From: Seminavis robusta
Lineage: Eukaryota; Bacillariophyta; Bacillariophyceae; Naviculales; Naviculaceae
Direction: 5' to 3'
Length of the DNA: 41,194 bases
NCBI GenBank assembly: GCA_903772945.1
Contig: CAICTM010000965.1
Span: forward strand, 1 to 41,194
Under the pieces are notes generated by a model that had not been told where the DNA came from, did no database searches, and saw only the letters and a list, made by a program, of their open reading frames with translations. Below are positions 10,261 to 19,149 of the stretch, in pieces; the first letter of the stretch is position 1, and each line of letters begins with the position of its first letter. The position numbers and the translations under genes are program-made.

Positions 10261-10450
10261 CTCCAACTCTTGACGCTCCGTGCCATTCGTCACAATGCCA
10301 TACCGGTAGCCATGAGCTGCGGCGAGGAATTCGTGGACGGACAGGTTGTCAGCTTTGGCCGCGGGACCGAAAGAATAGACAGCATTGGTTCTCGCATCCA
10401 GGAAGGCTTGATGAGTCGTACGAGTAGGCACTGCTTGGATTGGTGCTTTC
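10043..10450 (-). pseudogene. Decayed or split coding stretch of unknown family
   Basis: On the minus strand one frame starting at an ATG near 10450 reads as a plausible protein ('ARTNAVYSFGPAAKADNLSV', 'EFLAAAHGYRYGIVTNGTER'). From about 10250 the coding look moves to another frame ('VAFSTRFARAKPDTTSKAAK' onward) that ends at 10043. The second part resembles the end of the duplicated copy at 8090-8215. Either a frameshift or an unrecognised intron separates the two. A ~48-bp direct repeat (10407-10455 and 10535-10580) precedes it. I do not recognise the family. Confidence 0.3.
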
Positions 10451-10668
10451 ATTGATGTGTGTGGGTGGTTACTATTGCTTAGAGGAGCTATGGTGAGGAG
10501 GGGGTGCAGGGAGAGATGCACAAACGATGCTTTCATTGATGGGTCGTACAAATAGGCACTGCTTTGATCGGTGCTTTCATTCGGTTCTTTCATTCGGTTG
10601 CTTTCCCCCTTCTGGTTTCGAATCCCAACCTCCAACAAGCATGCCGGTTGTGCCAATGGCTACCCCCA

Positions 10669-12485
10669 CTAGGAAGGGCAGCCATTTTCCTTGGCCCATT
10701 TCAACAATTCATCATCATGACAACCAAGTCTGAGTGTTCTTCTATCCCATGGACAGCCATTTGCACGCGCATACTTGAGAATTTTCAAATTGCTACCCAC
10801 AGCAGCCATGCAGCATGTGTCTTCATTCCAGGGACATCCATTCTCATGGGCATACTTGACAATGTTTAAATAGCCACCCTCAGCAGCATAGCTGCATGTG
10901 CATTCATCCCAGGGACAGCCATTCTCATGTGCATATTTCAAAAGAGCCATGTGGCCATATTTTGCAGCATTGGAGCATGTATGCTCATCCCATGGACATC
11001 CATGCTCACATCAATACTGGACAATGTTTAAACAGCCCTGCATAGCTGCCGAACTGCAAGTGTCTGCCTTGAGGGGCAATGGGCAACCATTCTCATGAGC
11101 ATATTTGAGAGCTTCCAAGTGCCCAGATCTAGCAGCATCATGGCAAGTCCATTTGTCCCATGGACAGCCATTCTCGTGAGCATACTTCAGAATGTCCAAA
11201 TATCCAAATCCAGCTGCAAATTGGCAAGTGGAACTGTCCCATTGGCAACCCTTTTCATGGGCATACTTCAGCACATTGAGATGTCCATATAAGGCTGCAC
11301 TGGAACAAATGAAATGATCCCATGGACAGCCATTCTCATGGGCCAATTTTACAACTTCCAAATGGCCCTTGGCTGCAGCCTCTGAGCAATTTTTTTTGCT
11401 CCATGTGAAGCCTTTTTGTTCGCTAGCAAACTTAAAAGTCCCCAGATGCCCATTAGTGGCAGCCTCCAGACAAATGTCTCCTTCAGTATGCCACAGAATC
11501 CCACACTCAGTAGCATACTTCAGTACATCCAAATGACCACCAGAAGCAGCATCTCTGCAAGTGTTGTTATCCCAGGTCATTGGTGGACACCCATTCTCTT
11601 CCAACCATTTGAGCACTTCCAAGTGCCCATTTCTTGCAGCAGCAGTGCAGGCCTTGCCTTCAAATAGACACTCCCATGGACAGCCATGAAGAAGAAGCCA
11701 TATGATGACATCCAAATGCCCACAAGCCGCAGCAACTGAGCAGCCCGTCATCCCCAAGGGGCACCCTTTTTCATGAGCATATCTCAGCAATTCCATATGC
11801 CCATTCTCAGCTGCAAGTCTCACTGTCTCTTCATGCCATTCACAGCCATTCTTATGAGCATATTTCAACACATTCATATGCTGATAACGGGCAGCAACCA
11901 AAATTGTCCTTTTGTCCCAGGGGCAGCCATTCTCATGAAGCCACTTCAGGGTATCCAGATCCCCCTTCTTTGCAGCTTCTTCACAGGTGATTTCACTCCA
12001 GGGACATTCATGATCAACTAGATAATCCATCATTTCGTCATCTCCTTTCTCTACTGCAACATCAAAGGTGTCCTCATCCCATTCAAATCCTTTCTCTCTG
12101 GCCCATTGAAGGCTGGAGGACCCCCAAATTGTGCAGCTATCACACAAATCCTTTTGTCTTCAGTGCTCATTGTGCAGGCTTGATCTCTGTACCAGAACTC
12201 AAAACAAGAAGCATTGCAAAAGGCATTGACATAGTGGGAGCTGTAGTACGGATAGTAGACTCGTAGTGTCCTCCTGCGATGATACTTAGAATTGACACAA
12301 TCACAGTATTTCTTGTACAGTTCTTGCATTGCTTTGTTGACACTGGCCACAAAGATATAGTGTCCCACACCAAGAAAAGAAAAGATGTTGTTGATCCATA
12401 TTTCATGTTGGGTCAAGAGCACAAGAAAAGTTGTAGGAGGAGCCAGCTTCTGCTTCTTGGGATCTGGTTCCTGGCAGTCTGCCAT
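10669..12485 (-). pseudogene. F-box-like / ankyrin-repeat protein gene with one frameshift and one in-frame stop
   Basis: ATG at 12485 opens an N-terminal domain with an F-box-like stretch ('INNIFSFLGVGHYIFVASVN', residues ~31-50). About 17 ankyrin repeats of ~33 residues follow, consensus 'ENGCPWDxxTCxxAAxxGHLxVLKYAH', a type common in diatoms, oomycetes and giant viruses. Two lesions break the frame. Near 12127-12131 a run of five G (minus strand) puts the F-box part out of frame with the repeats; one more G would join them. At 11011-11013 a TGA sits inside a repeat, after which the same frame continues with further repeats to 10669. Such proteins usually bind substrates for Cullin-type ubiquitin ligases. 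The homopolymer shift could be a sequencing error; the TGA, which replaces an Ala codon, is less easily explained so. Confidence 0.75.
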
Positions 12486-13678
12486 GGTTCTATCACACCG
12501 TTTCCTTGCTTATTCTTGGCAAAGGACGACGATTGAATGGTGTGGATTGGCTACTATCTAGCTAGATCTGCATGGAGGTCAAAGTGAGTGCTTTACTATG
12601 AAAACAAATACGAAATAGATACGTTAAGGAGCGAGGGGGGCGAAGCTAGAGGCAAAGCCGTGCCTGTTGTGGTGGGCGGCTGTTGTGGTGGGCGTACGGG
12701 GAGAGCAATGAGGACGCCAGCAGGGCAAAAAAGGGGGGCAGGGAAGGGGGGTGCAGGGAGGAAAACCAGGAAAGAGAAGGGAGCTTTACTATGAGTGGTC
12801 CATGCAGAGAGGTTGTGCTTTTCCAATGGGCTTGGTGGTTCGCTTGGTGGTCACGTGCTGGCTGTTGCGCCGTTTAAACCCTGTCTAGCTGCGAGAGCAA
12901 CAGGGGAATTCCATTTTTTTTTTGAAGACAACCCTCGTGCGGACGAGACAAAGCTGCATGGAGGGGTGCACAGGGCAGAGAATTGCGGTACGGTTGTAGG
13001 ACAGTTTACAGTTTTTAAAGGATGCAAAACTAGCTAGCTAGTAGTGGTGAACTGAACTGAGAGTGAATGTACATCGTACATGTAATGCGAGATTCGATTC
13101 TAGCTAGTGCAAATACATACCGTAGCTGGACAAGCAAGCAAGCTGGCAAGTTAAGTGTTCCACCCTGCCTGTTCCACAAACAAAATGAGGTTACTCCATC
13201 TTGACGTGCCGAATGGGACGAGTACTGGCACTTCATGTGTCCGAATAGAATCGAATCTGTTCGTAATAGACTTCTGATTCGATTCGATTCTTTTTGGTCA
13301 GCTGAAAATTGACCACGACGATGAATACCTGTACCAATCCGACAAGAGCGACCACGAGCTGGAAGTTGACAAGCAAGATGGAGGATGCCCATGAGACTTG
13401 CTCCGTTCAAAAGATTCAATCGATTCGCGTGTCGTTGTCACGACTCGACTCGACTCGACATGTACATGAAATGTCGGCGACTGCAGCTGATGTATGTTGT
13501 CATTGTTCACTCACACAAGAGGAACCGTTGCTGGCTGTTGATTGAAACCCAAGCTGGGACGACAGCTCGATTTCGTCACCATCCATCGATCGATCGATTC
13601 GATTCACGAGCCAAGCAGTTAGTTAGTTGTCGAGGATTCTACTAGGAATGAGTTACGAATTCATTCATTCATTTATTT
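12486..13678. other. Intergenic region with dispersed repeat and short simple repeats
   Basis: About 1.2 kb without a supportable gene. 12600-12645 is a copy of a ~49-bp repeat found inverted at 33577-33625. 12650-12790 is G-rich and purine-rich. TAGCTAGC occurs at 12553-12566 and 13030-13044. GAATC/GACTC-type words cluster at 13235-13290, 13435-13465 and 13580-13606. A cattcattcattcattt tract (13661-13678) touches the 3' end of the helicase gene. Short frames here (for example 13030-13419 minus) show no motif. Confidence 0.5.
12600..12645 (-). repeat. Dispersed ~49-bp repeat, copy 1
   Basis: Starts 'gaaaacaaatacgaaataga' and ends 'ggggggcgaag'. It matches the reverse complement of 33577-33625 with few differences. 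Both copies are non-coding. Here I see no clear duplication flanking it. Confidence 0.6.
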
Positions 13679-16207
13679 TTAAAAGTCATCCATTCCTCCC
13701 ATTTGCAGTTTGGCGGCATTGGCCATGAGCAGGGCTCGTTTTCGAGCCGTGCCATTGGTGCGTGCCTCGTCATCCGGTTGTTGTTGTTGTTTCCTCGATT
13801 TCGATTCGACGCGACGACTGTTTGCAACCAACGTTTTGGGTGGTTCTCGCAATGCAAACGATTTGGCAATGTGTCCCAAATGCAGTGCCCGCGCCGAGAA
13901 AATGTGTCGTACCAACTTTTCTTTGGTGGGATACGCTCGCATATGAGACAAAAAGGCGGCGCGGGCACAATCGAGCAGTGTCATGTCGGCCACAGCAATC
14001 TTTTGAAAAGTCTTTTTCTTGTTCTTGTTCTTGTTGTTGGCATCCTTAATGGCCGCTTGTGCCAGTCGCGATTGTTCCAAGACACATTCTTCAAGTCGAT
14101 ACTGCAGCTCGGAGCAAAACGCTTCTCCGAGTCTAGATCCATGACGACCATTGTCATTATTGCTGTTGGAAGTAGATTCTTCGTCTTGTGCTGTCGTAGT
14201 CGTTGTTGTTGTTGTTGTGGTAGTGGCCATTGCCTTGGCTCTCATTCCATTGCGTTGCATTCCCTTGTTGGCGAGATGAGGACATAGTTTGGCCGCTTGT
14301 TGCAAGGTGGACGTGAGTGAGAGTGCCGGCATGAGATCTTTCTTTGTCGTCGCATTCTGTTGCTGCTTGAGTTGCAAAATGGGCAACAAGGACTTTTCCG
14401 ACGGCAATAAAAATAGGAGAGACTGTCCCATTTTCCCCGCTCGTGCCACTCGTCCTGCCCGATGAATGTAATCGGCAATTTCACAGGGTGGATCGTATTG
14501 AACGGTCCAATCGGCATGCAAATTGAGTCCTCGTGCGGCCACATCGGTCGCCAATAAAATGCGGGCTACATTGTTATGCGTCGAGTGTTGTTGTTGTTGT
14601 TGAAACGTTGACAAGACGGCATGACGTTGTTTTTGTGGGACATTGCCATGCAACTTGTCGATACGCGCGACGTTACCAAACAGACCTCCTGACGACGTGT
14701 TGTTGTTTGGTAGAATGGAATCGACAGTGGTGAATAATTGATGGTAATAGTCGACACTGGCACACGTACTGAAAAAGACAATTGTTCGTTCTCCTGCCAT
14801 GACTCGATCGGTCAAAAATGCGACCAACGTGGCAAGTCGTAGTTTGGCACTGACAAGAATGTGATATTGAATCAATTGTTGGGGTAAACTGCGTTGTTGC
14901 TGTTGTTGTTGTTGCTGTTGTTGTTGTTGACTCATGCTATTGTTGTTGTCACTGCTGCTGTTGGACGATTGAATCCATGCCCATTCTGCGGTTGTTGTTG
15001 TAGTGGAGGAGAGTGCCTTTTGTACGACCTCTTGTACTTCTTGTGGTACGGTGGCCGATACGAGAATGCTCTTCCAGTTGGCACGCGACGAATGGATTTT
15101 GAGTTGATCAATGACTTTGGTTAATTGGGGTGCCAATCCCATGTCAAAGAGTCGATCGACTTCATCCAGTACCAGCCACTTGAGGTTATTGTTGGAAATG
15201 GCCGATTGCAGTGCACATGTCGTTTGGAGATGATCCAATAATCGACCTGGAGTTGCCACGAGAATGGCCAATCCTTTGCGAATGCGTGCCTTTTCTTTAG
15301 AGCGGGATGTTTGTGCTTGCAATGATCCGACAACGATTTGACCGGCACACAATTGAGTCGTCAAGGCATCGCAGACTCGAAACGTTTGTTGAACCAATTC
15401 TTGCGTCGGACAGACAATGATGCATTGAGTGCCAAGGGATTGTCGATTATTGTTTTTTTTGTTTTGACTACTACTAGTTTGTAGTTGCAGGAGGAGAGAC
15501 TGAAGAATGGGCAACAAATACGCCAGTGTCTTTCCAGAACCAGTTTCCGATTGGATCCAGAGATTCTTGTTCTTATTGTCATGCTGTTGAGATTGTTGAA
15601 GAACTTGCACTTGAATCTTGGTAGGTTTGGAATATTGCTTTGTGAGCAGAGTGACCAATTTTTTGGAATAATTATTGAATGACAATAAACACCCGTCTGC
15701 TTCTACTAGACTAGTCCAACTGGTGGTTTGGGAAAATACGTGACTGCCCGTAGACGACTTGTTGGATTCACTTTGGAACTTCTTTTTGCTCTTCTTGTCC
15801 AATTTCTTGACTCTTTGGGCGCCACTGCGACGATCCAATTCCAACGGTCGGGCATGATACTCCGCCATATAAGCCGCGTGTTCTTTTTCCTTTTCGGATA
15901 ATTCATGTTGATGTTGTTGTTGTACTACATCTTGTTCTGATGGTGCTGGTGCTGGTGCTGGTGCTGGTGCTACTAACTCTTCTTGTTGCTCATCTTCTTC
16001 TTGTTGATCATCATCTTCATCTTCTAATTTTGGTCTCTTGGCGTTGGCGGCTTTGCGACGTCTTCGTTCGTACTTGTTCACACGCTTCCTCTTCTTCTTC
16101 GTACTACCACCACCACTACTAGTACCAGTACTACTACATGTAGCATCCACTATCAAGTTCAAGCCAATCGTTGTTGGGCCGTCACTCTCACTTGTTGTTG
16201 CCGTCAT
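13679..16207 (-). CDS. DDX31: DEAD-box ATP-dependent RNA helicase, DDX31/Dbp7 type
   Basis: 842 residues from ATG 16207; the frame is open to an earlier ATG at 16531, but those 108 extra codons look like leader sequence. The N terminus is basic and low in complexity, with acidic, Gln-rich and (AP)n stretches and a nuclear-localisation look (KKKRKR). The core has a Q motif ('SKPTKIQVQ'), Walker A TGSGKT (222-227), 'ILVATPGRLLDHL', DEVD in place of DEAD (348-351), SAT (384-386) and HRAGRVARAG (582-591). A DUF4217-like C terminus follows ('FLSHMRAYPTKEK', 'ARALHLGHIAKSFALRE'). This order and 'KEKARIRKG...GRLLDHL' point to Dbp7/DDX31, a nucleolar helicase for 60S ribosome assembly. A polyGln tract (about 14885-14930) and a polyThr tract (about 14175-14222) interrupt the recA2 region and its end. 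No introns needed. Confidence 0.88.
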   Translation of the reverse strand: MTATTSESDGPTTIGLNLIVDATCSSTGTSSGGGSTKKKRKRVNKYERRRRKAANAKRPKLEDEDDDQQEEDEQQEELVAPAPAPAPAPSEQDVVQQQHQHELSEKEKEHAAYMAEYHARPLELDRRSGAQRVKKLDKKSKKKFQSESNKSSTGSHVFSQTTSWTSLVEADGCLLSFNNYSKKLVTLLTKQYSKPTKIQVQVLQQSQQHDNKNKNLWIQSETGSGKTLAYLLPILQSLLLQLQTSSSQNKKNNNRQSLGTQCIIVCPTQELVQQTFRVCDALTTQLCAGQIVVGSLQAQTSRSKEKARIRKGLAILVATPGRLLDHLQTTCALQSAISNNNLKWLVLDEVDRLFDMGLAPQLTKVIDQLKIHSSRANWKSILVSATVPQEVQEVVQKALSSTTTTTAEWAWIQSSNSSSDNNNSMSQQQQQQQQQQQQRSLPQQLIQYHILVSAKLRLATLVAFLTDRVMAGERTIVFFSTCASVDYYHQLFTTVDSILPNNNTSSGGLFGNVARIDKLHGNVPQKQRHAVLSTFQQQQQHSTHNNVARILLATDVAARGLNLHADWTVQYDPPCEIADYIHRAGRVARAGKMGQSLLFLLPSEKSLLPILQLKQQQNATTKKDLMPALSLTSTLQQAAKLCPHLANKGMQRNGMRAKAMATTTTTTTTTTTAQDEESTSNSNNDNGRHGSRLGEAFCSELQYRLEECVLEQSRLAQAAIKDANNKNKNKKKTFQKIAVADMTLLDCARAAFLSHMRAYPTKEKLVRHIFSARALHLGHIAKSFALREPPKTLVANSRRVESKSRKQQQQPDDEARTNGTARKRALLMANAAKLQMGGMDDF

Positions 16208-16591
16208 CTTGCTTTTTTTGCTATCTTCTACCAAACAAGAGAAATATGATAGAAAAAGAGAAAAGCAACTTTGCTCGGCAGTTCTTCCATCTCGAAAAAT
16301 GAATGGCGGTGGTGGTGCGTGACTCGACTCAACTCGACTCATTGGGTCATGAATACCTTGGCGGCAAGATACACATCGGTTCATGGGTGCCATTAGTCGC
16401 CGGCGCACCTCCACCTGCCGACTCCGATCATAAAGATATTCATAGCAAAGCTTTTTTATATTCATAAGGCTAGGGATAATTTGAAATCTCACTCCAAAGA
16501 AAAGCAACCACCACGACGGATAAAGCACCATGATGCCATGCCGCTACGATGCAAGGCCCAGCGACGGCACAGTTGAGAAACAGAGGCCACC
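16208..16591. other. Leader of the helicase gene and spacer
   Basis: 384 bp. Minus-strand sequence directly upstream of the helicase ATG holds a GACTC/GAGTC cluster near 16320-16345. It should include the helicase promoter. No other gene seen. Confidence 0.4.
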
Positions 16592-17221
16592 CTAATGGGT
16601 CTTACGGCCGCGGCCAGTGAGCTGAGAGAAGTGCAGAATTTCCTCTGCTTCAGAGGATGAATCAGACGAATAATTGCAGCGTGTTTTCACATTGCGACGT
16701 CGATGATGGGTTGTTGTTGGTTGTTCGTCATCCTGATCCGAATCCTCTGGTACAGGGCGCAGGTTCTTACGACGCTTGGAATCAGTGTGGCGCTTGTCGG
16801 GTTTGGCCGCAGCAGCCACAGGAGGAGGAGGTTGTTCCTCTCGAGGAGGATGTTCCGCTTCCGCTTGAGGAGGAGGTTCGTCGAAGGCCATCTTGAAGGA
16901 GTTTGCTCCACCACTGAAAATGACATGAAGCTCGTAACCGCCTTGATGCGTCTTGAATCGAAGATTCCCATCGGAAGATGCAGCCATGGTGGCTCCCAGA
17001 GTACTTTGCAGAGTGATCACACGTGAATTGGGAATGAAGCAGTTGCCCTGGAGACAGCAATACATATCGACGTCCTTTGTTCGATCGATACAACGCTTGA
17101 TACCGGAACGAATGCCATTGACAATGATGGAGAGTGTCTCGTTAGATACTGGACGAGCATCAGAGTTGTCTTTTGAGAAGAAGGCAATTTTCACTTCTTC
17201 ATTGTTAAGTCGGCCCGCCAT
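16592..17221 (-). CDS. Hypothetical protein with folded N terminus and charged tail
   Basis: 209 residues from ATG 17221; the open frame extends 18 codons further up but without another ATG. Residues 1-115 look like a mixed alpha/beta domain ('VKIAFFSKDNSDARPVSNET', 'YELHVIFSGGANSFKMAF') with several Cys (for example 'MYCCLQGNC'). Residues 116-209 are Pro-, Glu- and Arg-rich and probably disordered, with a basic 'SKRRKN' cluster and Ser/Asp/Glu stretches typical of nuclear proteins. I do not recognise the family. It is divergent from the gene at 17514, with 292 bp between start codons. Confidence 0.55.
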   Translation of the reverse strand: MAGRLNNEEVKIAFFSKDNSDARPVSNETLSIIVNGIRSGIKRCIDRTKDVDMYCCLQGNCFIPNSRVITLQSTLGATMAASSDGNLRFKTHQGGYELHVIFSGGANSFKMAFDEPPPQAEAEHPPREEQPPPPVAAAAKPDKRHTDSKRRKNLRPVPEDSDQDDEQPTTTHHRRRNVKTRCNYSSDSSSEAEEILHFSQLTGRGRKTH

Positions 17222-17513
17222 CTCGAGTAAGTGCACTTCGAATATTGGTTTGTCTGGAAAATGAGCTCGGCTCAATTGCTTGCTTGTTCTGATTCAGAGC
17301 GATCTGCAGCAGCCGGAACATCTCGCATGAGTTGACTATTCATAGCATTCCGAGAGAATCTTCCGAAGAGCCAGGCCCAGCTCTTAAGAGAGGTCGAGGA
17401 GTGACGGTCGGCTCTGAGGAAATGTCTCGAGGAAGGCTGCCTCGAATTGCCTCGGTGCGAAGTTCGCCAGCCACCACCTTTCCTTTATTCTTCCTCGAAA
17501 GCACAAACTGACG
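17222..17513. promoter_or_regulatory. Shared upstream region of a divergent gene pair
   Basis: 292 bp between two start codons facing away from each other, so it must hold both promoters if both genes are real. It contains short repeated words (gaggaa, ctcgagga). No core promoter element stands out. Confidence 0.35.
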
Positions 17514-18074
17514 ATGAATATTGCTGCCGCTGCTGCAGCTGATCAATGGCGGACGCTTGTTCGGCTTGATCCGATTGATGATATTGACAACATGAGTGAA
17601 GAAAAGAGAACCGTGGCAATCTGCTTGGAAACATACGACGGCAAGCTTCGTACCTATCGAGGGTCCGCCACTTTTGACCGATATTCTGACAGCGCTAGCT
17701 ACCGGTTCTTTTTGTCTGTGTGGAGAGTCAAGGATGTGAAGAAGGCAAATGGAGATGTGGTTGTTGAAGAAATGGGTGATACGGTTGAGAGATTCCCACT
17801 CCGTTTGACAACTCGCTTCTCGTGGTCGACTGATGCCAACAAGGTGAAAGGTAAAGAAACAAGCGGACGCTGGATCAAGCTCTCCTTCGATCGAGACAAA
17901 GAAGCACAAACTCCTGATAGCGTCAAACAAATTGATTTGATCGTTCCCAAGTCCAAGTCTTCCGATAAGGGAAAGCTTCTTCAGCTTGCTGTAGAAGCAG
18001 CCAAACACACCGTCGAAGCCCACATTGCGAGCAGTAAATTCGAAGCTGAATTGGAACGGCAACAACGCTATTGA
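17514..18074 (+). CDS. Hypothetical beta-rich protein
   Basis: 186 residues from ATG 17514; an internal ATG at 17592 is an alternative start. 'RTVAICLETYDGKLRTYRGS', 'ASYRFFLSVWRVKDVKK' and 'RWIKLSFDRDKEA' alternate like beta strands, and the last 40 residues look helical ('KLLQLAVEAAKHTVEAHIAS'). No family recognised. The opposite strand also has a long open frame over the same bases (17340-18080), but this strand gives the more protein-like sequence. It shares a 292-bp upstream region with 16592-17221, so the pair may be co-regulated. The gypsy element starts 126 bp after its stop. Confidence 0.55.
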   Translation: MNIAAAAAADQWRTLVRLDPIDDIDNMSEEKRTVAICLETYDGKLRTYRGSATFDRYSDSASYRFFLSVWRVKDVKKANGDVVVEEMGDTVERFPLRLTTRFSWSTDANKVKGKETSGRWIKLSFDRDKEAQTPDSVKQIDLIVPKSKSSDKGKLLQLAVEAAKHTVEAHIASSKFEAELERQQRY

Positions 18075-18196
18075 TTTCATTACTCAACAAGCATCTGGAG
18101 CAACTCTTTTTTCATAGCTATCTATACGCACAGCTAATTGGTCTCTAGTATTATCGCACTGTTTGTATTTGAGCTTAGGGCATTCGATAGCCAGTA

Positions 18197-18200
18197 GTAG
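18197..18200. repeat. Target-site duplication GTAG, left
   Basis: GTAG directly before the left LTR; the same four bases follow the right LTR at 22761-22764. Confidence 0.65.
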
Positions 18201-18628
18201 TGCAATACACGGCTCTTAGCCTTATTCGCGACTCGATCCTAGATAGGGTTTGAGTTCGACTCATGACTGAGTCTCTCGTGAATAGTCATCTGAGACAGGG
18301 TTCTCAATGACCGCGCTAGTCATACTAGGTTGATGATGAAACATCGCTCTAGATATTTAGCCAGCGTGGAATACTTCCACGCTACTAGATCCAGGCTAGA
18401 CAGACCTTCCACGCGTTCCGTTTTAGGATCGTGGAGAGACGTAGGATTACTACCACAACCTACTCTATCACACTTTATAGTCTCCCGCGGGAAGCCAGAT
18501 CTACGATCCCTTGATGATGATCTCTCTCGTTGATTAGTTTTCATAGCTTTCTAATCTCTCTCATAACTTTCATTCTCTCAAACTCAAAACACTCGAAAGA
18601 TCTTTACACTAGCTTTTAGCGTAGTGCA
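18201..18628 (+). repeat. 5' LTR of the gypsy-type element
   Basis: 428 bp, starting TGCAATACACGG and ending TTTAGCGTAGTGCA. It contains a perfect 9-bp hairpin (18363-18383, AGCGTGGAA, loop TAC) and a CCCGCGGG palindrome. It differs from the right LTR at about eight places, seven of them single-base insertions or deletions. Confidence 0.9.
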
Positions 18629-18680
18629 TTTTGTTAACAAACACAATAGCTTTCAGCTACCCTCAACCTATTCCTTCACC

Positions 18681-18909
18681 ATGAAGATGGCTCAAGGAAA
18701 GCATGCGTTCCGCAACTTTGAGAAACAGTTGCGTGACAAAACCCATTCTTCCTCTCGTCGACAATGACGAAGAACACGAGATCGACGATACTCGTGCCAC
18801 CACTTGCAAACTTCGCAACCATGTTGCCAAGCGCAAATCAGAAGACTCTGACAATGAGGACAACTCCTCTATCAATTTCAATCACTTGGATGGAGAAATC
18901 TCTATCTGA
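18681..18909 (+). pseudogene. Gag-like start of the gypsy element, frameshifted
   Basis: ATG 18681 opens 'MKMAQGKHAFRNFEKQLRDK' and stops after about 28 codons. A second frame (starting near 18740) continues with an acidic, Lys/Asp/Glu-rich stretch to a stop at 18907-18909. A third run of acidic residues follows to about 19010. No capsid helices or CCHC knuckle seen. Confidence 0.55.
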
Positions 18910-19149
18910 GGATTAGGCCAGGATGATGACTCAACGGAACCCTGTTCCGATTTCTCATACCAAAGTGATGAAGATATCTCACTAACTAGTAAAAGAATTG
19001 TTTGCAACTGATGAACTCTACCGCAAATTAGATGATTGCCTAAGAAGCTGTAACTAGACTCTGATGATCTATTTTAGCATCGTTAACCTCGTCCGTGGCC
19101 ACCTCACGCTAAACGTCGCAAGACAAGCATCAACCCATCGTTTATGTTA

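Noticed and set aside
10669..12147. Regular ~99-bp repetition that could suggest a CRISPR-like or satellite array
   Set aside because: The period is 33 codons and every unit translates to an ankyrin repeat, so it is coding repetition with no spacers.
13703..14287. Plus-strand ORFs opposite the helicase gene
   Set aside because: Antisense shadows of a clearly recognisable DEAD-box protein; Cys/Val-rich runs come from the CAA/ACA repeats.
16208..16531. Helicase start at ATG 16531 with 108 extra residues
   Set aside because: The extra part has Trp/Cys-rich, unstructured sequence unlike the Lys/Ser/Glu-rich N terminus that follows, and the later ATG gives a typical family N terminus.
17340..18080. 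246-codon open frame on the minus strand
   Set aside because: It overlaps the plus-strand ORF 17514-18074 almost fully. Its translation is rich in Cys, Phe and Leu without pattern, while the plus strand gives a regular alternating beta/charged sequence.
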